DNA of 64,000 bases from Leptospira stimsonii. GTDB lineage: Bacteria > Spirochaetota > Leptospiria > Leptospirales > Leptospiraceae. Below, piece by piece: positions 1-8,479 of the stretch. The DNA lies in contig NZ_QHCT01000003.1 in NCBI RefSeq assembly GCF_003545885.1, forward strand, positions 372,001 to 436,000, read 5' to 3'. How positions within the stretch are numbered: position 1 is the first letter of the stretch; the number at the start of each line of letters is the position of its first letter. The notes under the pieces are model-generated. The model did no database searches. It had not been told where the DNA came from and saw nothing but the letters and a program-made list of their open reading frames with translations. A program made the position numbers and the translations under genes.

Positions 1-198
1 AATCATGTCCTCAATGTTATCGATCATCAACTCGACAGAGGTAAAGGTTTTCAAATCGATCGAGATACAGCCGATGTGATAAAATCCGTCTTTGCTACTT
101 TACAAAACCGCATAGAAAAATTGGGACGAATTGATTATCAGACCTTCAAGGAATCACTATACACTGGACCTTTATCTGCATCGAGGAACCCCCTATGA
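1..198 (+). CDS. 3' end of an unrecognised gene (partial)
   Basis: Frame 1 is open from the first base to TGA at 196-198 and encodes the last 65 residues of a hydrophilic protein ending in SASRNPL. I recognise no family. It overlaps the next small gene by 4 bp (ATGA), as expected in a tightly packed phage-like operon. The start lies outside the window. Confidence 0.5.
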   Translation, partial: NHVLNVIDHQLDRGKGFQIDRDTADVIKSVFATLQNRIEKLGRIDYQTFKESLYTGPLSASRNPL

Positions 199-371
199 GT
201 TCTTTCGAGTTGTTTATTTTGATTCTTGGATATACCGTGTTTTGGACATTGTTGATTTGGTTTTGTGTTGGTCTATTAGCGTTCCTTCTTTGGTGGTTGG
301 TGTTTCGTGTTTTGTTTCGTGATCGAGTTTTAAATAATAAGGAGGCATGTAATCATGAAAACTCTAACTGA
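195..371 (+). CDS. Small single-pass membrane protein of the island
   Basis: The 58-residue frame starts at an ATG overlapping the previous stop (ATGA). It encodes a strongly hydrophobic stretch at about residues 5-42, rich in Leu, Phe and Trp, then a basic tail. The 3' end overlaps the next CDS by 17 bp. Size, overlap and hydrophobicity suit a phage or island membrane peptide (holin- or Rz-like in gross features only). No family assignment is possible. Confidence 0.45.
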   Translation: MSSFELFILILGYTVFWTLLIWFCVGLLAFLLWWLVFRVLFRDRVLNNKEACNHENSN

Positions 372-1086
372 AGAACGACCTATTCTATTTTCGAGTGAAA
401 TGGTTTGCGAAACAATTCTCGGAAGGAAGAACCATACTCGAAGGACTTCGAATCTTAAAGAAATAAATGAGATTCCTGATCAGTGGGAATTTGTAGACGC
501 TACTTCGTTCTTAGTAAGTTATCTTCAAGCTCTATTTGTAAACAGAAATACAAAAGAACGTAAATGGATTCGATGTCCTTATGGGATAAAAGGTGATCTG
601 CTTTGGGTAAGGGAAACGTGGAGAGTTGGAGCATGGGACGAAAATAGAAAATCGATCGCTGTTGATTATAAAGCTGGTGATTTCGCTCGAACTGAATGGA
701 TCAAAATTTCAGATGAAACTATGCTTGAGAGGCTTATATCTCAATCCAACATAGACGCGAAAAATGCTGGTTTTCATATAGGATGGAATCCAGGGGATTC
801 TCCATGTCGCTGGCGTCCGTCAATTCACATGCCCCGAGGAGTCTCACGTTTAATGCTCGAAATCAAGGATATTAGAATAGAACGTTTACATGAAATTTCA
901 GAACAAGACGCCGAAGCGGAAGGCGTTCAATTCTTAAGAGAGATGCCCGATGCAGATGAAACTTTGACAGCTCGGGATTTGTACGAAATTCTTTGGGAAG
1001 GGATAAATGGTCGAGACTCTTGGAAAACTAATCCTTGGGTTTGGGTGATCGAATATCAGACTTGGGAAGACGAGTTTCCGTATTGA
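355..1086 (+). CDS. Phage-type ASCH-like protein
   Basis: The 243-residue product has the layout of a protein common in prophages: an N-terminal PILFSSEMVCETILGRKNHT segment, then CPYGIKGDLLWVRETW, then a Trp-rich C-terminal region. Family members resemble ASCH/EVE-type nucleic-acid-binding folds and are often labelled morphogenetic protein, though their real role is unclear. A good Shine-Dalgarno (AAGGAGG, 339-345) precedes the ATG. It lies among small co-directional genes, which supports a prophage or integrated-element origin. Confidence 0.7.
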   Translation: MKTLTEERPILFSSEMVCETILGRKNHTRRTSNLKEINEIPDQWEFVDATSFLVSYLQALFVNRNTKERKWIRCPYGIKGDLLWVRETWRVGAWDENRKSIAVDYKAGDFARTEWIKISDETMLERLISQSNIDAKNAGFHIGWNPGDSPCRWRPSIHMPRGVSRLMLEIKDIRIERLHEISEQDAEAEGVQFLREMPDADETLTARDLYEILWEGINGRDSWKTNPWVWVIEYQTWEDEFPY

Positions 1087-1098
1087 GAGGTCTTTACC

Positions 1099-1509
1099 AT
1101 GGATACACTTAACGAAATTTTTGATCTGGCTTTTGAAATAGAAGAGTTACAAAAAAAAAGACACGAAATTCAAGAAGTAATTTTCCATAAGATTCGTAAC
1201 CATACCGAAAGGTTAAAAGTTATAGCTCTGGAATTAACGAACAATCATGTCGGAGACGATATATTTTTAATAAACCAAAACCATGAAGGTTGGTATCGGT
1301 TAGAAGAAATTTTTCATGTCGTGAGTAAAATTGAAAAAGGCAAACCTATCCTGACTCTTCATTTAGGAATTCGAATGATCGGAAAGAAAGGATCTCCTAT
1401 TGGAAGAACCTATGAAGTGACAACTTATATAAATAAAATTCCGACGCTTAATAACTACCACGATGCAATAATTTTAGAAGTTCGAAAGAAAAAGGAAACA
1501 CAAAAATGA
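1099..1509 (+). CDS. Hypothetical protein of the island
   Basis: The product has 136 residues and a GAGGT ribosome-binding site before the ATG. The N-terminus is charged and likely helical (about residues 10-45, Glu/Lys/Arg rich), followed by a mixed region with no motif I know. It is linked to the next gene by a 4-bp ATGA overlap, so the two are probably co-translated. No function assigned. Confidence 0.55.
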   Translation: MDTLNEIFDLAFEIEELQKKRHEIQEVIFHKIRNHTERLKVIALELTNNHVGDDIFLINQNHEGWYRLEEIFHVVSKIEKGKPILTLHLGIRMIGKKGSPIGRTYEVTTYINKIPTLNNYHDAIILEVRKKKETQK

Positions 1510-1847
1510 ACGAGATCACTTTGAAGTCCTCGTTTGAATCCATTTTGGGAAAGAAACGTGAAGACTATTCTGATAAAGTAAGACAAGAGCGTTGGAACTA
1601 TTGGAAGATCCTCGTTTCAAAAAAGAAACGCTGGCTTATGGAAGTTTGGTCCAACACTAAAGGTTGTGAGGGCTGTATTCATTTGAATAAGAAAGAGTCA
1701 TGGTGTAATCTTCAAGGGTTGCCTTGCACTGTGAATCCGATTCTTTCTTTCCAAAATGCTTTGCCTGGATTGGCTTGCATGGGTGCGGGTTACGATGACG
1801 GATTACTTCCTGGAATAGATTTTATGGATGATGATCTTCCGTTTTAA
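1506..1847 (+). CDS. Cysteine-containing hypothetical protein of the island
   Basis: The product has 113 residues. Its central part carries a cysteine cluster (GCEGCIHL, SWCNLQGLPC, and a later GLACMGAG), which suggests a small zinc- or Fe-S-binding fold. The C-terminus is acidic. Similar short Cys-rich proteins occur in phage genomes, but I cannot name a family. The start overlaps the previous stop (ATGA). Confidence 0.55.
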   Translation: MNEITLKSSFESILGKKREDYSDKVRQERWNYWKILVSKKKRWLMEVWSNTKGCEGCIHLNKKESWCNLQGLPCTVNPILSFQNALPGLACMGAGYDDGLLPGIDFMDDDLPF

Positions 1848-1859
1848 AAGCTAAAAATC

Positions 1860-2255
1860 ATGACAGCAGTTTCAAATAAAATGAAAGATTTGAACCAATA
1901 TATTTCTGAGAAACTTAAAACTCTTCGTCAAAGTTATGCTGGCGGTAAAGGAATTTCTCAGTCCGAGTTAGGGAAACTAATGGGAGAGAATGCGAATACA
2001 ATTTCACGCTGGGAAACAGGAGAATATAAGCCTACTACTTTGGATCTCTGGAATTTATCCCAATTCTTTCAAGTTCCTATTTCAGTTTTCTTTAATCACA
2101 GGGAGGATTCAAACGAATTACGAGTGATGAAACATAAGATTTTAACGAAGCAGGATAGGGAAGAAATTTTAAACTTCATAAAGTTTAAAATTTGGATGCG
2201 TTCACCCGATAGAAAGAAATCCGGAAGACCACGTAATAATGAAAGACACAATTGA
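1860..2255 (+). CDS. XRE-family HTH regulator (phage repressor-like)
   Basis: The 131-residue product has a helix-turn-helix of the Cro/CI (XRE) type at about residues 32-75, seen in SQSELGKLM, NTISRWETGEYKP and the following Leu-rich helix. The C-terminal tail is basic with no peptidase domain, so it is a short repressor rather than a LexA/CI-type cleavable one. No clear Shine-Dalgarno precedes the ATG; an ATG at 1881 is an alternative. It lies at the end of a phage-like run and overlaps the next gene by 17 bp. Confidence 0.75.
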   Translation: MTAVSNKMKDLNQYISEKLKTLRQSYAGGKGISQSELGKLMGENANTISRWETGEYKPTTLDLWNLSQFFQVPISVFFNHREDSNELRVMKHKILTKQDREEILNFIKFKIWMRSPDRKKSGRPRNNERHN

Positions 2256-2718
2256 AGAGATAAAAAGAAAGCAACGTTTGAAGCAACTTTTTGCCGTTGG
2301 TCGTGAGGTTGGGTATTCAAAAGAAACTCTTCAAGAGATTAGTTCATCTTTGGCAATGGGTGAAAGGTTAAGTTTTCTCTCCGAAAGCCAAATCCAAAAG
2401 ATTATCGATTCGCTAAAAAAAGGACATCCGAAAGCCTTCAGAAAATTACAGAGAAGAGATAAGAAGAGATCCATTCCAAAGTCTCAGGTCTTTTCAATTC
2501 CTTCTGTAGACCAGAAAGAAATGACCGAAATACTTCTTTCTCAAGTGAATAAAATTGCACCGTATCAGATTTCTTTGGAATCAATGGCTCAAAAAACCTT
2601 CAAAATTCCTTCCGAAAAACTCTCCTTTCATCAATACCAATCTCTCATAGAGGCTCTTAAATCCATGAAATCCAGATTCGAAAGAGATTCATTCCTTAGA
2701 AAAACTTCTCAACTTTGA
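2239..2718 (+). CDS. Hypothetical basic protein at island edge
   Basis: The product has 159 residues, rich in Lys, Arg and Ser. The first half is helical (residues 1-70), with a basic KLQRRDKKRS segment near residue 72. No family recognised. It begins inside the end of the XRE gene, so the two are probably translationally coupled. It is the last island gene before the truncated phosphatase. Confidence 0.5.
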   Translation: MKDTIEEIKRKQRLKQLFAVGREVGYSKETLQEISSSLAMGERLSFLSESQIQKIIDSLKKGHPKAFRKLQRRDKKRSIPKSQVFSIPSVDQKEMTEILLSQVNKIAPYQISLESMAQKTFKIPSEKLSFHQYQSLIEALKSMKSRFERDSFLRKTSQL

Positions 2719-2856
2719 ATAAAAAAGAATCTTAAAAGATCGTTTTTAGATATTTTTTTATACTTTTCAGTCTCGTTTTATCTGCGTTCATAATAGTTCA
2801 GTAGTGGGTGGGGACAGGGGAATTCGACACCCATCACGATCGGTCTTTTTATTTTT
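2719..2856 (+). other. Island-chromosome junction zone
   Basis: This non-coding stretch separates the phage-like genes from the phosphatase gene. The phosphatase frame stays open upstream of its first ATG back to codon 2797 (after TAG at 2794-2796). The codons just before the ATG encode a hydrophobic run (ITIGLFIF) that continues the membrane helix. The joint between foreign and native DNA is therefore probably between about 2795 and 2835. No tRNA gene or duplicated att site is visible inside the window. Confidence 0.4.
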
Positions 2857-4440
2857 ATGACGTTTTTGGAAGCCTCCCTTTTGACCTTTCTTTATTTTCA
2901 GTCGATCAACATGACCTTGGATCAGATCAATCTTTCGGCTAACAATCTCGCGATGGGAGGAAGCGGCGCCCTTCCACTTCTTTCGATCGATAGAGAATTC
3001 ATCCGTTTTGCGGAGAATTTCGAAAAGGCGACCTCAGAGGTCGGAAAGATCCGAGACAATCTGCAACAACTCGTAGAGGAAAAAACCTCTGAACTGAGAC
3101 ATTCTTTGGATATCGTCGAAAAATTAAAATCGCAACAAGACGGAGATTATTTCCTTACCTCTCTTTTGATTCAACCATTGAGTTTGAACAAGTCCACCGG
3201 GGACAAGGTACATGTTGATTTTCTAATGAAGCAGAAAAAGACATTTGTCTTTCACGGAAAGGAAAACGACATCGGAGGAGATATCTGCATCGCGAAAAGT
3301 GTTCAACTTAGGAACAGGGAATTTACCGTATTCTTAAATGCCGACGCTATGGGAAAGTCCTTACAAGGAGCCGGTGGAGCGCTCGTTTTGGGGGCCGCCG
3401 TCCAATCCATTTTGGAAAGAACGGTCGCCGTTCAATCGGTCAAACAACTCTACGCCGAGCGCTGGCTAAAGAACGCATTTTTAGAACTCCATAGACTTTT
3501 CGAAGGTTTCGACTGTTCGATGTTAGTTTCTCTGGTCATGGGTTTGATAGACGACAAGACGGGTTTGGTCTATTATATCAACGCCGAACATCCGTGGTCC
3601 GTTTTGTATCGGGACGGAAAAGCGGAGTTTATCGAAACTTCGGGACTTTTTCGAAAATTAGGGACTCCCTTTACGGACGATCAATTTCAAATTCGTACGT
3701 TTCAGCTACGGGAGGGAGACGTCTTGATCTTAGGTTCGGACGGGAGGGACGATATCGAAATCGATTCCGAAAACGGCGTTAGAATCCTAAATGAGGACGA
3801 ATCCCTTTTTTTGAAACACGTCGAAAACGGAACTGGAAAACTTGAAAAAATCTACGAATCGATTCTTTCCAAGGGAAAACTCACAGACGATTTTTCTCTA
3901 TTAAAGATTTCTTATAGACAGAGCGAACCTTCGATTTCAAGAGCGCTTCGTAAGGAAAGCCTCGATCTTTTACGAAAGGCGAAAGCGCATGTGAAAGATA
4001 AAAATTTCGATTCGGCGATCCTTTCTTTACAAGAGGCCGGCAAAATCCATCCGGAATCCGCCGAGATTCGAAGAGATCTCATCCGCCTTCACTTTCGAAA
4101 AAAGGATTACAAACAAGCCGCGACTCTTTTGAACGAATACATCGAGGATCATCCGGGCGACGGAGATATGATCTATCTCGCTTCTTTTTGTTTTAAGAAA
4201 AATCAGGAATACGGAAAGGCGATCGATATGGCGGAAAGAATCCGACTTCGAAATCCGGGACATCCTTCGAACTTAATTCAACTCGCGGAACTTTATCTCA
4301 AAGTCGGAAACGTTTCTAAGGCAGAAAAAATTCTTTCTTTAGCTCAGATCATCGAACCAAACTCGAAAGAACTTTTGATTCTTTCTAAAAATTTAGAAAG
4401 AGAAAAATCACTGACTTCCGATGGACTCGATTCGATCTGA
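2857..4440 (+). CDS. SpoIIE-type phosphatase with TPRs, lacking its sensor N-terminus
   Basis: The 527-residue product begins within a membrane helix (residues 2-18). A HAMP-like linker (about 20-60), a coiled coil ending in VEEKTSELRHSL, a PP2C/SpoIIE phosphatase domain (about 95-350; DADAMGKSLQGAGGAL-type metal-binding motif and GSDGRDD) and TPRs (about 365-520) follow. These enzymes dephosphorylate anti-sigma antagonists or similar targets. The 890-residue paralogue at 53653-56325 has the same C-terminal plan plus a full extracellular and 7TM region. This gene therefore looks 5'-truncated, with the break near the island edge. Expression and activity are uncertain. Confidence 0.8.
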   Translation: MTFLEASLLTFLYFQSINMTLDQINLSANNLAMGGSGALPLLSIDREFIRFAENFEKATSEVGKIRDNLQQLVEEKTSELRHSLDIVEKLKSQQDGDYFLTSLLIQPLSLNKSTGDKVHVDFLMKQKKTFVFHGKENDIGGDICIAKSVQLRNREFTVFLNADAMGKSLQGAGGALVLGAAVQSILERTVAVQSVKQLYAERWLKNAFLELHRLFEGFDCSMLVSLVMGLIDDKTGLVYYINAEHPWSVLYRDGKAEFIETSGLFRKLGTPFTDDQFQIRTFQLREGDVLILGSDGRDDIEIDSENGVRILNEDESLFLKHVENGTGKLEKIYESILSKGKLTDDFSLLKISYRQSEPSISRALRKESLDLLRKAKAHVKDKNFDSAILSLQEAGKIHPESAEIRRDLIRLHFRKKDYKQAATLLNEYIEDHPGDGDMIYLASFCFKKNQEYGKAIDMAERIRLRNPGHPSNLIQLAELYLKVGNVSKAEKILSLAQIIEPNSKELLILSKNLEREKSLTSDGLDSI

Positions 4441-5067
4441 TTCCAAGATCCGAACTCCGACGGGTTCTTTCTGGGCGATCGTAACCATCGCCTTCGCGAC
4501 AGTCCGTCCATGAATCGATCTGTATTTTCGAGTTCCTCCCAGAAGGAAAGGATTCAAAACTTTAAATAATAAATGCCCTGCGGTTTCTCCGAAACGAACT
4601 TCCTCTCGCTCCCCTTCCAACAAAGAAGGACGAAAGATTCCCGTAAAAACGAAACCCACACTTTCCAAATCTCTTTCCATTTCCCCTTTGACTCGATTAT
4701 AGAAAATCATCGATTTGACGTCGGCTCCGAGTGCGCTTACGACTAAAAACGATTTGGCTCCCGCGGACTTCGCGAGATTCGCGAGTTTGAGAACGTAATC
4801 ATAATCTACTTTCCTAAAATTCTCCTGACTTCCCGCTTTCGAAATCGTAGTTCCCAGACTACAAAAAACGTCCGAAACTCCCTTTGGAATCGATGTAGCG
4901 GATAACGTGTCATAATCCGCGACGATTTCTTCGGGGCCGGTCACGGACCCGGGTCTTCGAACGATGGCATAGACCTTTGAATATTCGCCGGAATGAGACA
5001 ATTCTTCCAAGAGATAATTTCCGATCAGACCAGTAGCACCAGCGACGAGCGCAATTTTTTGACTCAT
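4408..5067 (-). CDS. NAD(P)-binding SDR-like protein (Tip30/YwnB type)
   Basis: The 219-residue product is an atypical short-chain dehydrogenase. A Rossmann GATGLIGNYL motif sits at residues 9-18, a conserved VDYDYVLKLANLAKSAG helix mid-protein, and FYNRVKGEMERDL follows a KSFLVVSALGAD strand. The YxxxK-type pair appears as YNRVK. The family contains NAD(P)H-binding oxidoreductases and regulators of unknown substrate. The gene converges with the phosphatase and the two overlap by 33 bp at their 3' ends. Confidence 0.8.
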   Translation of the reverse strand: MSQKIALVAGATGLIGNYLLEELSHSGEYSKVYAIVRRPGSVTGPEEIVADYDTLSATSIPKGVSDVFCSLGTTISKAGSQENFRKVDYDYVLKLANLAKSAGAKSFLVVSALGADVKSMIFYNRVKGEMERDLESVGFVFTGIFRPSLLEGEREEVRFGETAGHLLFKVLNPFLLGGTRKYRSIHGRTVAKAMVTIAQKEPVGVRILESDRIESIGSQ

Positions 5068-5164
5068 TCTTCCGTTTTCCCCCGAGACATATCCGGAAAC
5101 TTTGTCCCTGTCCCTTTTTTATGAAAGAATTTTTTTCAAATGAAGCCGCTTCTTCCGGAAAGAA

Positions 5165-6538
5165 TTGATTTCGAATCGCGAAATTTCTATCTTGAACTTT
5201 GTGAATCTATTTCGTTCCTTCAAAAACGCGCTGAACATTTTGGACCGAAAGTCCATGCCGGAATCGGTCTTGGAAGTCCTAAAAAAAGAGGAATTGAACG
5301 GGATCATTATTACGAATTATTTCCGATATCTGATCGCGTTCTTTTTTGCGATTCAGGTGATCGCCAATTTGGACGCGGGAAGTAAAACCACGAACTTGAT
5401 CGCTTTTTCCGTGTATCTCTTTTTGACAATCACTCATACGATCGTGATCAGAGCCTTTCCGGATTCTATCATTTCCATTTTTAATTACATCACTCTGTTC
5501 GCGGAATACATTCTCATTCTCCTCATTCTTCTTTTTTATACGTTTACGGTTCCGAACGTGGATTACGGTTTCACTCTGAAAAATCCGATCAACTTGTTCT
5601 ATCTTTTCCCGATCATCTATTCCTTGTTGCAATTCCGAATTCGTTTCGTCTTTATCGGTCTTTTTCTTTTTTATATCTTCTACTTCTCAATCCTTTGGTT
5701 GGCCGTTTCTTCCGGAAAACTCACCTACGCCCAACACTGGGGCGAATACGTGAGCGGCCCCGCCGTTTTGTTAGAAGATATCATCACCGGAAAACCTACT
5801 TTGTATTTTTGTTTTTCCATCGTGATCGCAATTGGAATTTTTCGAACCGTCTCCATGGTGAGAAGAATCGGAATCGCCGAAGGACAAAAGACGGAACTTT
5901 CCAGATATTTTTCGCCGAAGATCGTTCATGAGATGATGGAAAATCCAAAAACCCTTCAGAGTGGAAATCGTCAGACGGTAAGTATCCTTTTTTTAGATAT
6001 TCGGAATTTTACGTCCATGTCCGAGAATATGGATCCGAAGGAACTCAGCGAACTTCTATCAGAATTTCGTAATATTATGATGGAATGCGTTTTCGAAAAC
6101 AACGGAACCTTGGACAAATACATCGGAGACGCCGTGATGGCCACCTTTGGAACTCCTCATCCGTCCCCGTCCGCCGAAGTGGACGCGAGAAATGCGGTCG
6201 GATGCGGTGTGATTATGCAAAAACGTCTTTCCGAATGGAACTTCCAGCGAAAGTCGGAAGGAAAAACTCCGATCGCAATCGGAATCGGAATTCACACCGG
6301 AGAGGTTTTTGCGGGCAATATCGGGAACGACCTTCACAGAGAATATACCGTCATCGGAGACGCGGTCAACACTGCTTCTCGTATCGAATCTCTTTGTAAA
6401 TTGTTGAAGAAGTCCTTTTTGATTTCCAAAGAGACCATGGAGCTGTTAGGCGGAAAATACACTCTCAATCGAATGCCCCGCGTAAAAGTAAAAGGCAAAG
6501 AAGAACCCATCCAGGTTTACGAAGTTATGTGGGGCTAA
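5165..6538 (+). CDS. Membrane class III adenylate cyclase
   Basis: The 457-residue product has about six membrane segments between residues 50 and 210 and a class III cyclase domain at about 245-455. It makes cAMP from ATP. Visible catalytic parts are the metal aspartates in FLDIRNFT and KYIGDAVMA, the Lys of LDKYIGD expected to read adenine, and the Asn/Arg pair in DAVNTASRIE. The frame opens with TTG at 5165 behind GGAAAG; ATG 5255 (residue 31) is a plausible alternative start. A tandem repeat begins 3 bp after its stop codon. Confidence 0.88.
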   Translation: MISNREISILNFVNLFRSFKNALNILDRKSMPESVLEVLKKEELNGIIITNYFRYLIAFFFAIQVIANLDAGSKTTNLIAFSVYLFLTITHTIVIRAFPDSIISIFNYITLFAEYILILLILLFYTFTVPNVDYGFTLKNPINLFYLFPIIYSLLQFRIRFVFIGLFLFYIFYFSILWLAVSSGKLTYAQHWGEYVSGPAVLLEDIITGKPTLYFCFSIVIAIGIFRTVSMVRRIGIAEGQKTELSRYFSPKIVHEMMENPKTLQSGNRQTVSILFLDIRNFTSMSENMDPKELSELLSEFRNIMMECVFENNGTLDKYIGDAVMATFGTPHPSPSAEVDARNAVGCGVIMQKRLSEWNFQRKSEGKTPIAIGIGIHTGEVFAGNIGNDLHREYTVIGDAVNTASRIESLCKLLKKSFLISKETMELLGGKYTLNRMPRVKVKGKEEPIQVYEVMWG

Positions 6539-6541
6539 TTC

Positions 6542-7000
6542 GCGACCCATAGGGAGCGAATTAGGCTAAAGCGAAGCGACAGCTCTTTGCGAAGCAAAGA
6601 AAGAGCGACCCATAGGGAGCGAATTAGGCTAAAGCGAAGCGACAGCTCTTTGCGAAGCAAAGAAAGAGCGACCCATAGGGAGCGAATTAGGCTAAAGCGA
6701 AGCGACAGCTCTTTGCGAAGCAAAGAAAGAGCGACCCATAGGGAGCGAATTAGGCTAAAGCGAAGCGACAGCTCTTTGCGAAGCAAAGAAAGAGCGACCC
6801 ATAGGGAGCGAATTAGGCTAAAGCGAAGCGACAGCTCTTTGCGAAGCAAAGAAAGAGCGACCCATAGGGAGCGAATTAGGCTAAAGCGAAGTGGTAGCTC
6901 TTTGCGAAGCAAAGAAAGAGCGACCCATAGGGAGCGAATTAGGCTAAAGCGAAGTGGTAGCTCTTTGCGAAGCAAAGAAAGAGTGACCCATAGGGAGCGA
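6542..7000 (+). repeat. 63-bp tandem repeat, seven units plus a partial
   Basis: Seven 63-bp units begin at 6542, 6605, 6668, 6731, 6794, 6857 and 6920, with an 18-bp partial at 6983. Units start GCGACCCATAGGGAGCGAAT. Each holds the hairpin CTTTGCGAAGCAAAG (first copy 6585-6599). Units 6 and 7 differ by GTGGTAG in place of GCGACAG. The period is a multiple of three, so both strands read through as repetitive open frames; I regard these as non-coding. A 73-bp relative in the opposite orientation lies at 50507-50670. Confidence 0.95.
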
Positions 7001-7129
7001 GAAAAACACATTGTTTTTGATTCCAATCCTCATTGGTAGAATATCGTAACAACGTTCTGAATTTTTTTCAAATGCGGGTAAGATATATTCTTGTACACAA
7101 AATACAAATTCAACGTCTTGGTGCGATCC

Positions 7130-7471
7130 TCAGTTTTTGCTTTTCTCATCTTCTATAAAATTATGCCTTTCACAAGAAATTGCAGGCGATTTTCTTTTGC
7201 CGTTAGCCGATTCAAAAGATCTGACTAGTTCAATTTTTCTCAATTCACAAGTGTAATCCGGTGCTCCCGGATGTTGTTCTTTTTTGATTTCGAAGTGAAG
7301 AACTTCTTGTAAATCTCCATATTTTTCTTTACCGAAATACATATAAATAAAACACAAATTTCCTTTTAACGAACATTCTACTGAGCCAAAATCGGTTCCA
7401 TTCCAACCGATATCGATTTCGTTCATTTCATCCTGAACTGAGAAATAGAATTTCGACATAATATCGCTCAT
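7130..7471 (-). CDS. Hypothetical protein
   Basis: The product has 113 residues, mostly beta-like in composition, with four cysteines and no signal peptide or known motif. It overlaps the end of the upstream SH3-like gene by 4 bp (ATGA), so the two form a small operon. No function can be proposed beyond possible partnership with that exported protein. It follows the tandem-repeat region. Confidence 0.6.
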   Translation of the reverse strand: MSDIMSKFYFSVQDEMNEIDIGWNGTDFGSVECSLKGNLCFIYMYFGKEKYGDLQEVLHFEIKKEQHPGAPDYTCELRKIELVRSFESANGKRKSPAISCERHNFIEDEKSKN

Positions 7472-8013
7472 AGCCTCTTATAAAATTCTACGTCGTAATC
7501 TTCGTTTGTAAAATTCTTCCCAAGCGCCCAACCCGATATCTGATCGTCTGTGACCTTGACAAAAGAATTCGGTTTCCTATCCGGATCGGTCTCACTCACA
7601 ATTTTTACGGAGGTGTTATAGTTTAAGGTTCCGAGAATTTTGGAATTCAATTCCGGCTTTTCGCTTATCTGAACTCCCATAGTAGCGATTACTCTAATTT
7701 TTTTATGATAAGACAAATCGGAACTATGGAGAAAAAGTTCCCTTCCCTCCCAGACGACTTTCGTAAAAAGATTTCCGTACGGTCCATTCGCATTTTGAAT
7801 CTTACCATTCATATCAGTGAGAATTAAAATTTTAGAATTTACCGGCACTCGCGTTTCCAAGGATCGTTCATCGGCATCAATGGCGTAACCTGTCCCGCGC
7901 ATAAAGGTAACCGGACAAAAATTGTTTTTTCTACAATCAGATTTGAAAAAAGCGCAGGTTAGATGAACGGAAAAAAACAAGAATAAGACGAAATAGAAAC
8001 TTTGATTTTTCAT
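7468..8013 (-). CDS. Secreted SH3b-domain protein
   Basis: The product has 181 residues. An N-terminal hydrophobic signal segment (residues 5-21) ends in HLTCAFF; whether this Cys is lipidated is unclear. Residues about 100-165 (IRVIATMGVQISEKPELNSK, ILGTLNYNTSVKIV, GWALGKNF) match the bacterial SH3 pattern of alternating strands. Such domains bind peptidoglycan or protein ligands outside the cytoplasm. It is first in a two-gene operon with the 113-residue protein. The true role is unknown. Confidence 0.65.
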   Translation of the reverse strand: MKNQSFYFVLFLFFSVHLTCAFFKSDCRKNNFCPVTFMRGTGYAIDADERSLETRVPVNSKILILTDMNGKIQNANGPYGNLFTKVVWEGRELFLHSSDLSYHKKIRVIATMGVQISEKPELNSKILGTLNYNTSVKIVSETDPDRKPNSFVKVTDDQISGWALGKNFTNEDYDVEFYKRL

Positions 8014-8479
8014 TCACTCAAACTCTGCAAATTCATTTTCTCGTCAACGAGGATGTTCTAAAAGATCGGGAGAATTCTCAGCATAAGAAAAAAAGATCAA
8101 AGGGTTCGTAACTTCAAGATGAAACAACGTATCAAAAAAGGCACTGGATAAATCCATTCTTAAGAAAAGAATCCTCATTAGAGAATGGAGTGTACAAGAA
8201 TGGAAAGCCTTCTTAAAGAGCCTTGGAAATCTCATTCAGAGAAAAATTACAGTGAGTCGTAGATCCCTTTATTTATGAGAAAGACCAAGTTGAAATGGTT
8301 TTGATTGAGTTCTCATTCTTTTCGAAAGCTGGCGTAGGTCGCTACTCCCCATTGCATCAAAAAGGAGCTTCCGGTCGAAATTTACCTCTTTTAAAAAAAG
8401 TTCGTCTTCTGTAAACTTTATGGCACAATCCGCCAGAAAGTTACGTTACCTAAGAGGCAACCTGAATCGGAGGTAACCA
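8014..8479 (+). other. 466-bp gap without a convincing gene
   Basis: Only short frames occur here. On the plus strand a stretch from about 8115 to the TGA near 8279 reads as a basic peptide (TTYQKRHW, EWKAFLKSLGNL) that could be the tail of a decayed gene, but it has no start codon or upstream continuation. The last 30 bp hold the ribosome-binding site (CGGAGGT) of the lipoprotein gene. No repeat or hairpin of note. Confidence 0.3.

Noticed and set aside
6535..7039. Long repetitive open frames on both strands (about 150-163 codons)
   Set aside because: The repeat period (63 bp) is a multiple of three with no stops, so all frames repeat. The peptides are artefacts of the tandem array, with no ribosome-binding site.
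8044..8235. 63-codon minus-strand frame
   Set aside because: Low-complexity Phe/Leu/Ser composition, no ribosome-binding site, no family resemblance.
8320..8371. Minus-strand LMQWGV peptide matching the DUF4395 protein at 41755-42240
   Set aside because: An 18-base identity (ACTCCCCATTGCATCAAA) is striking, but nothing else around it aligns to DUF4395. Chance or a tiny relic; cannot be supported.
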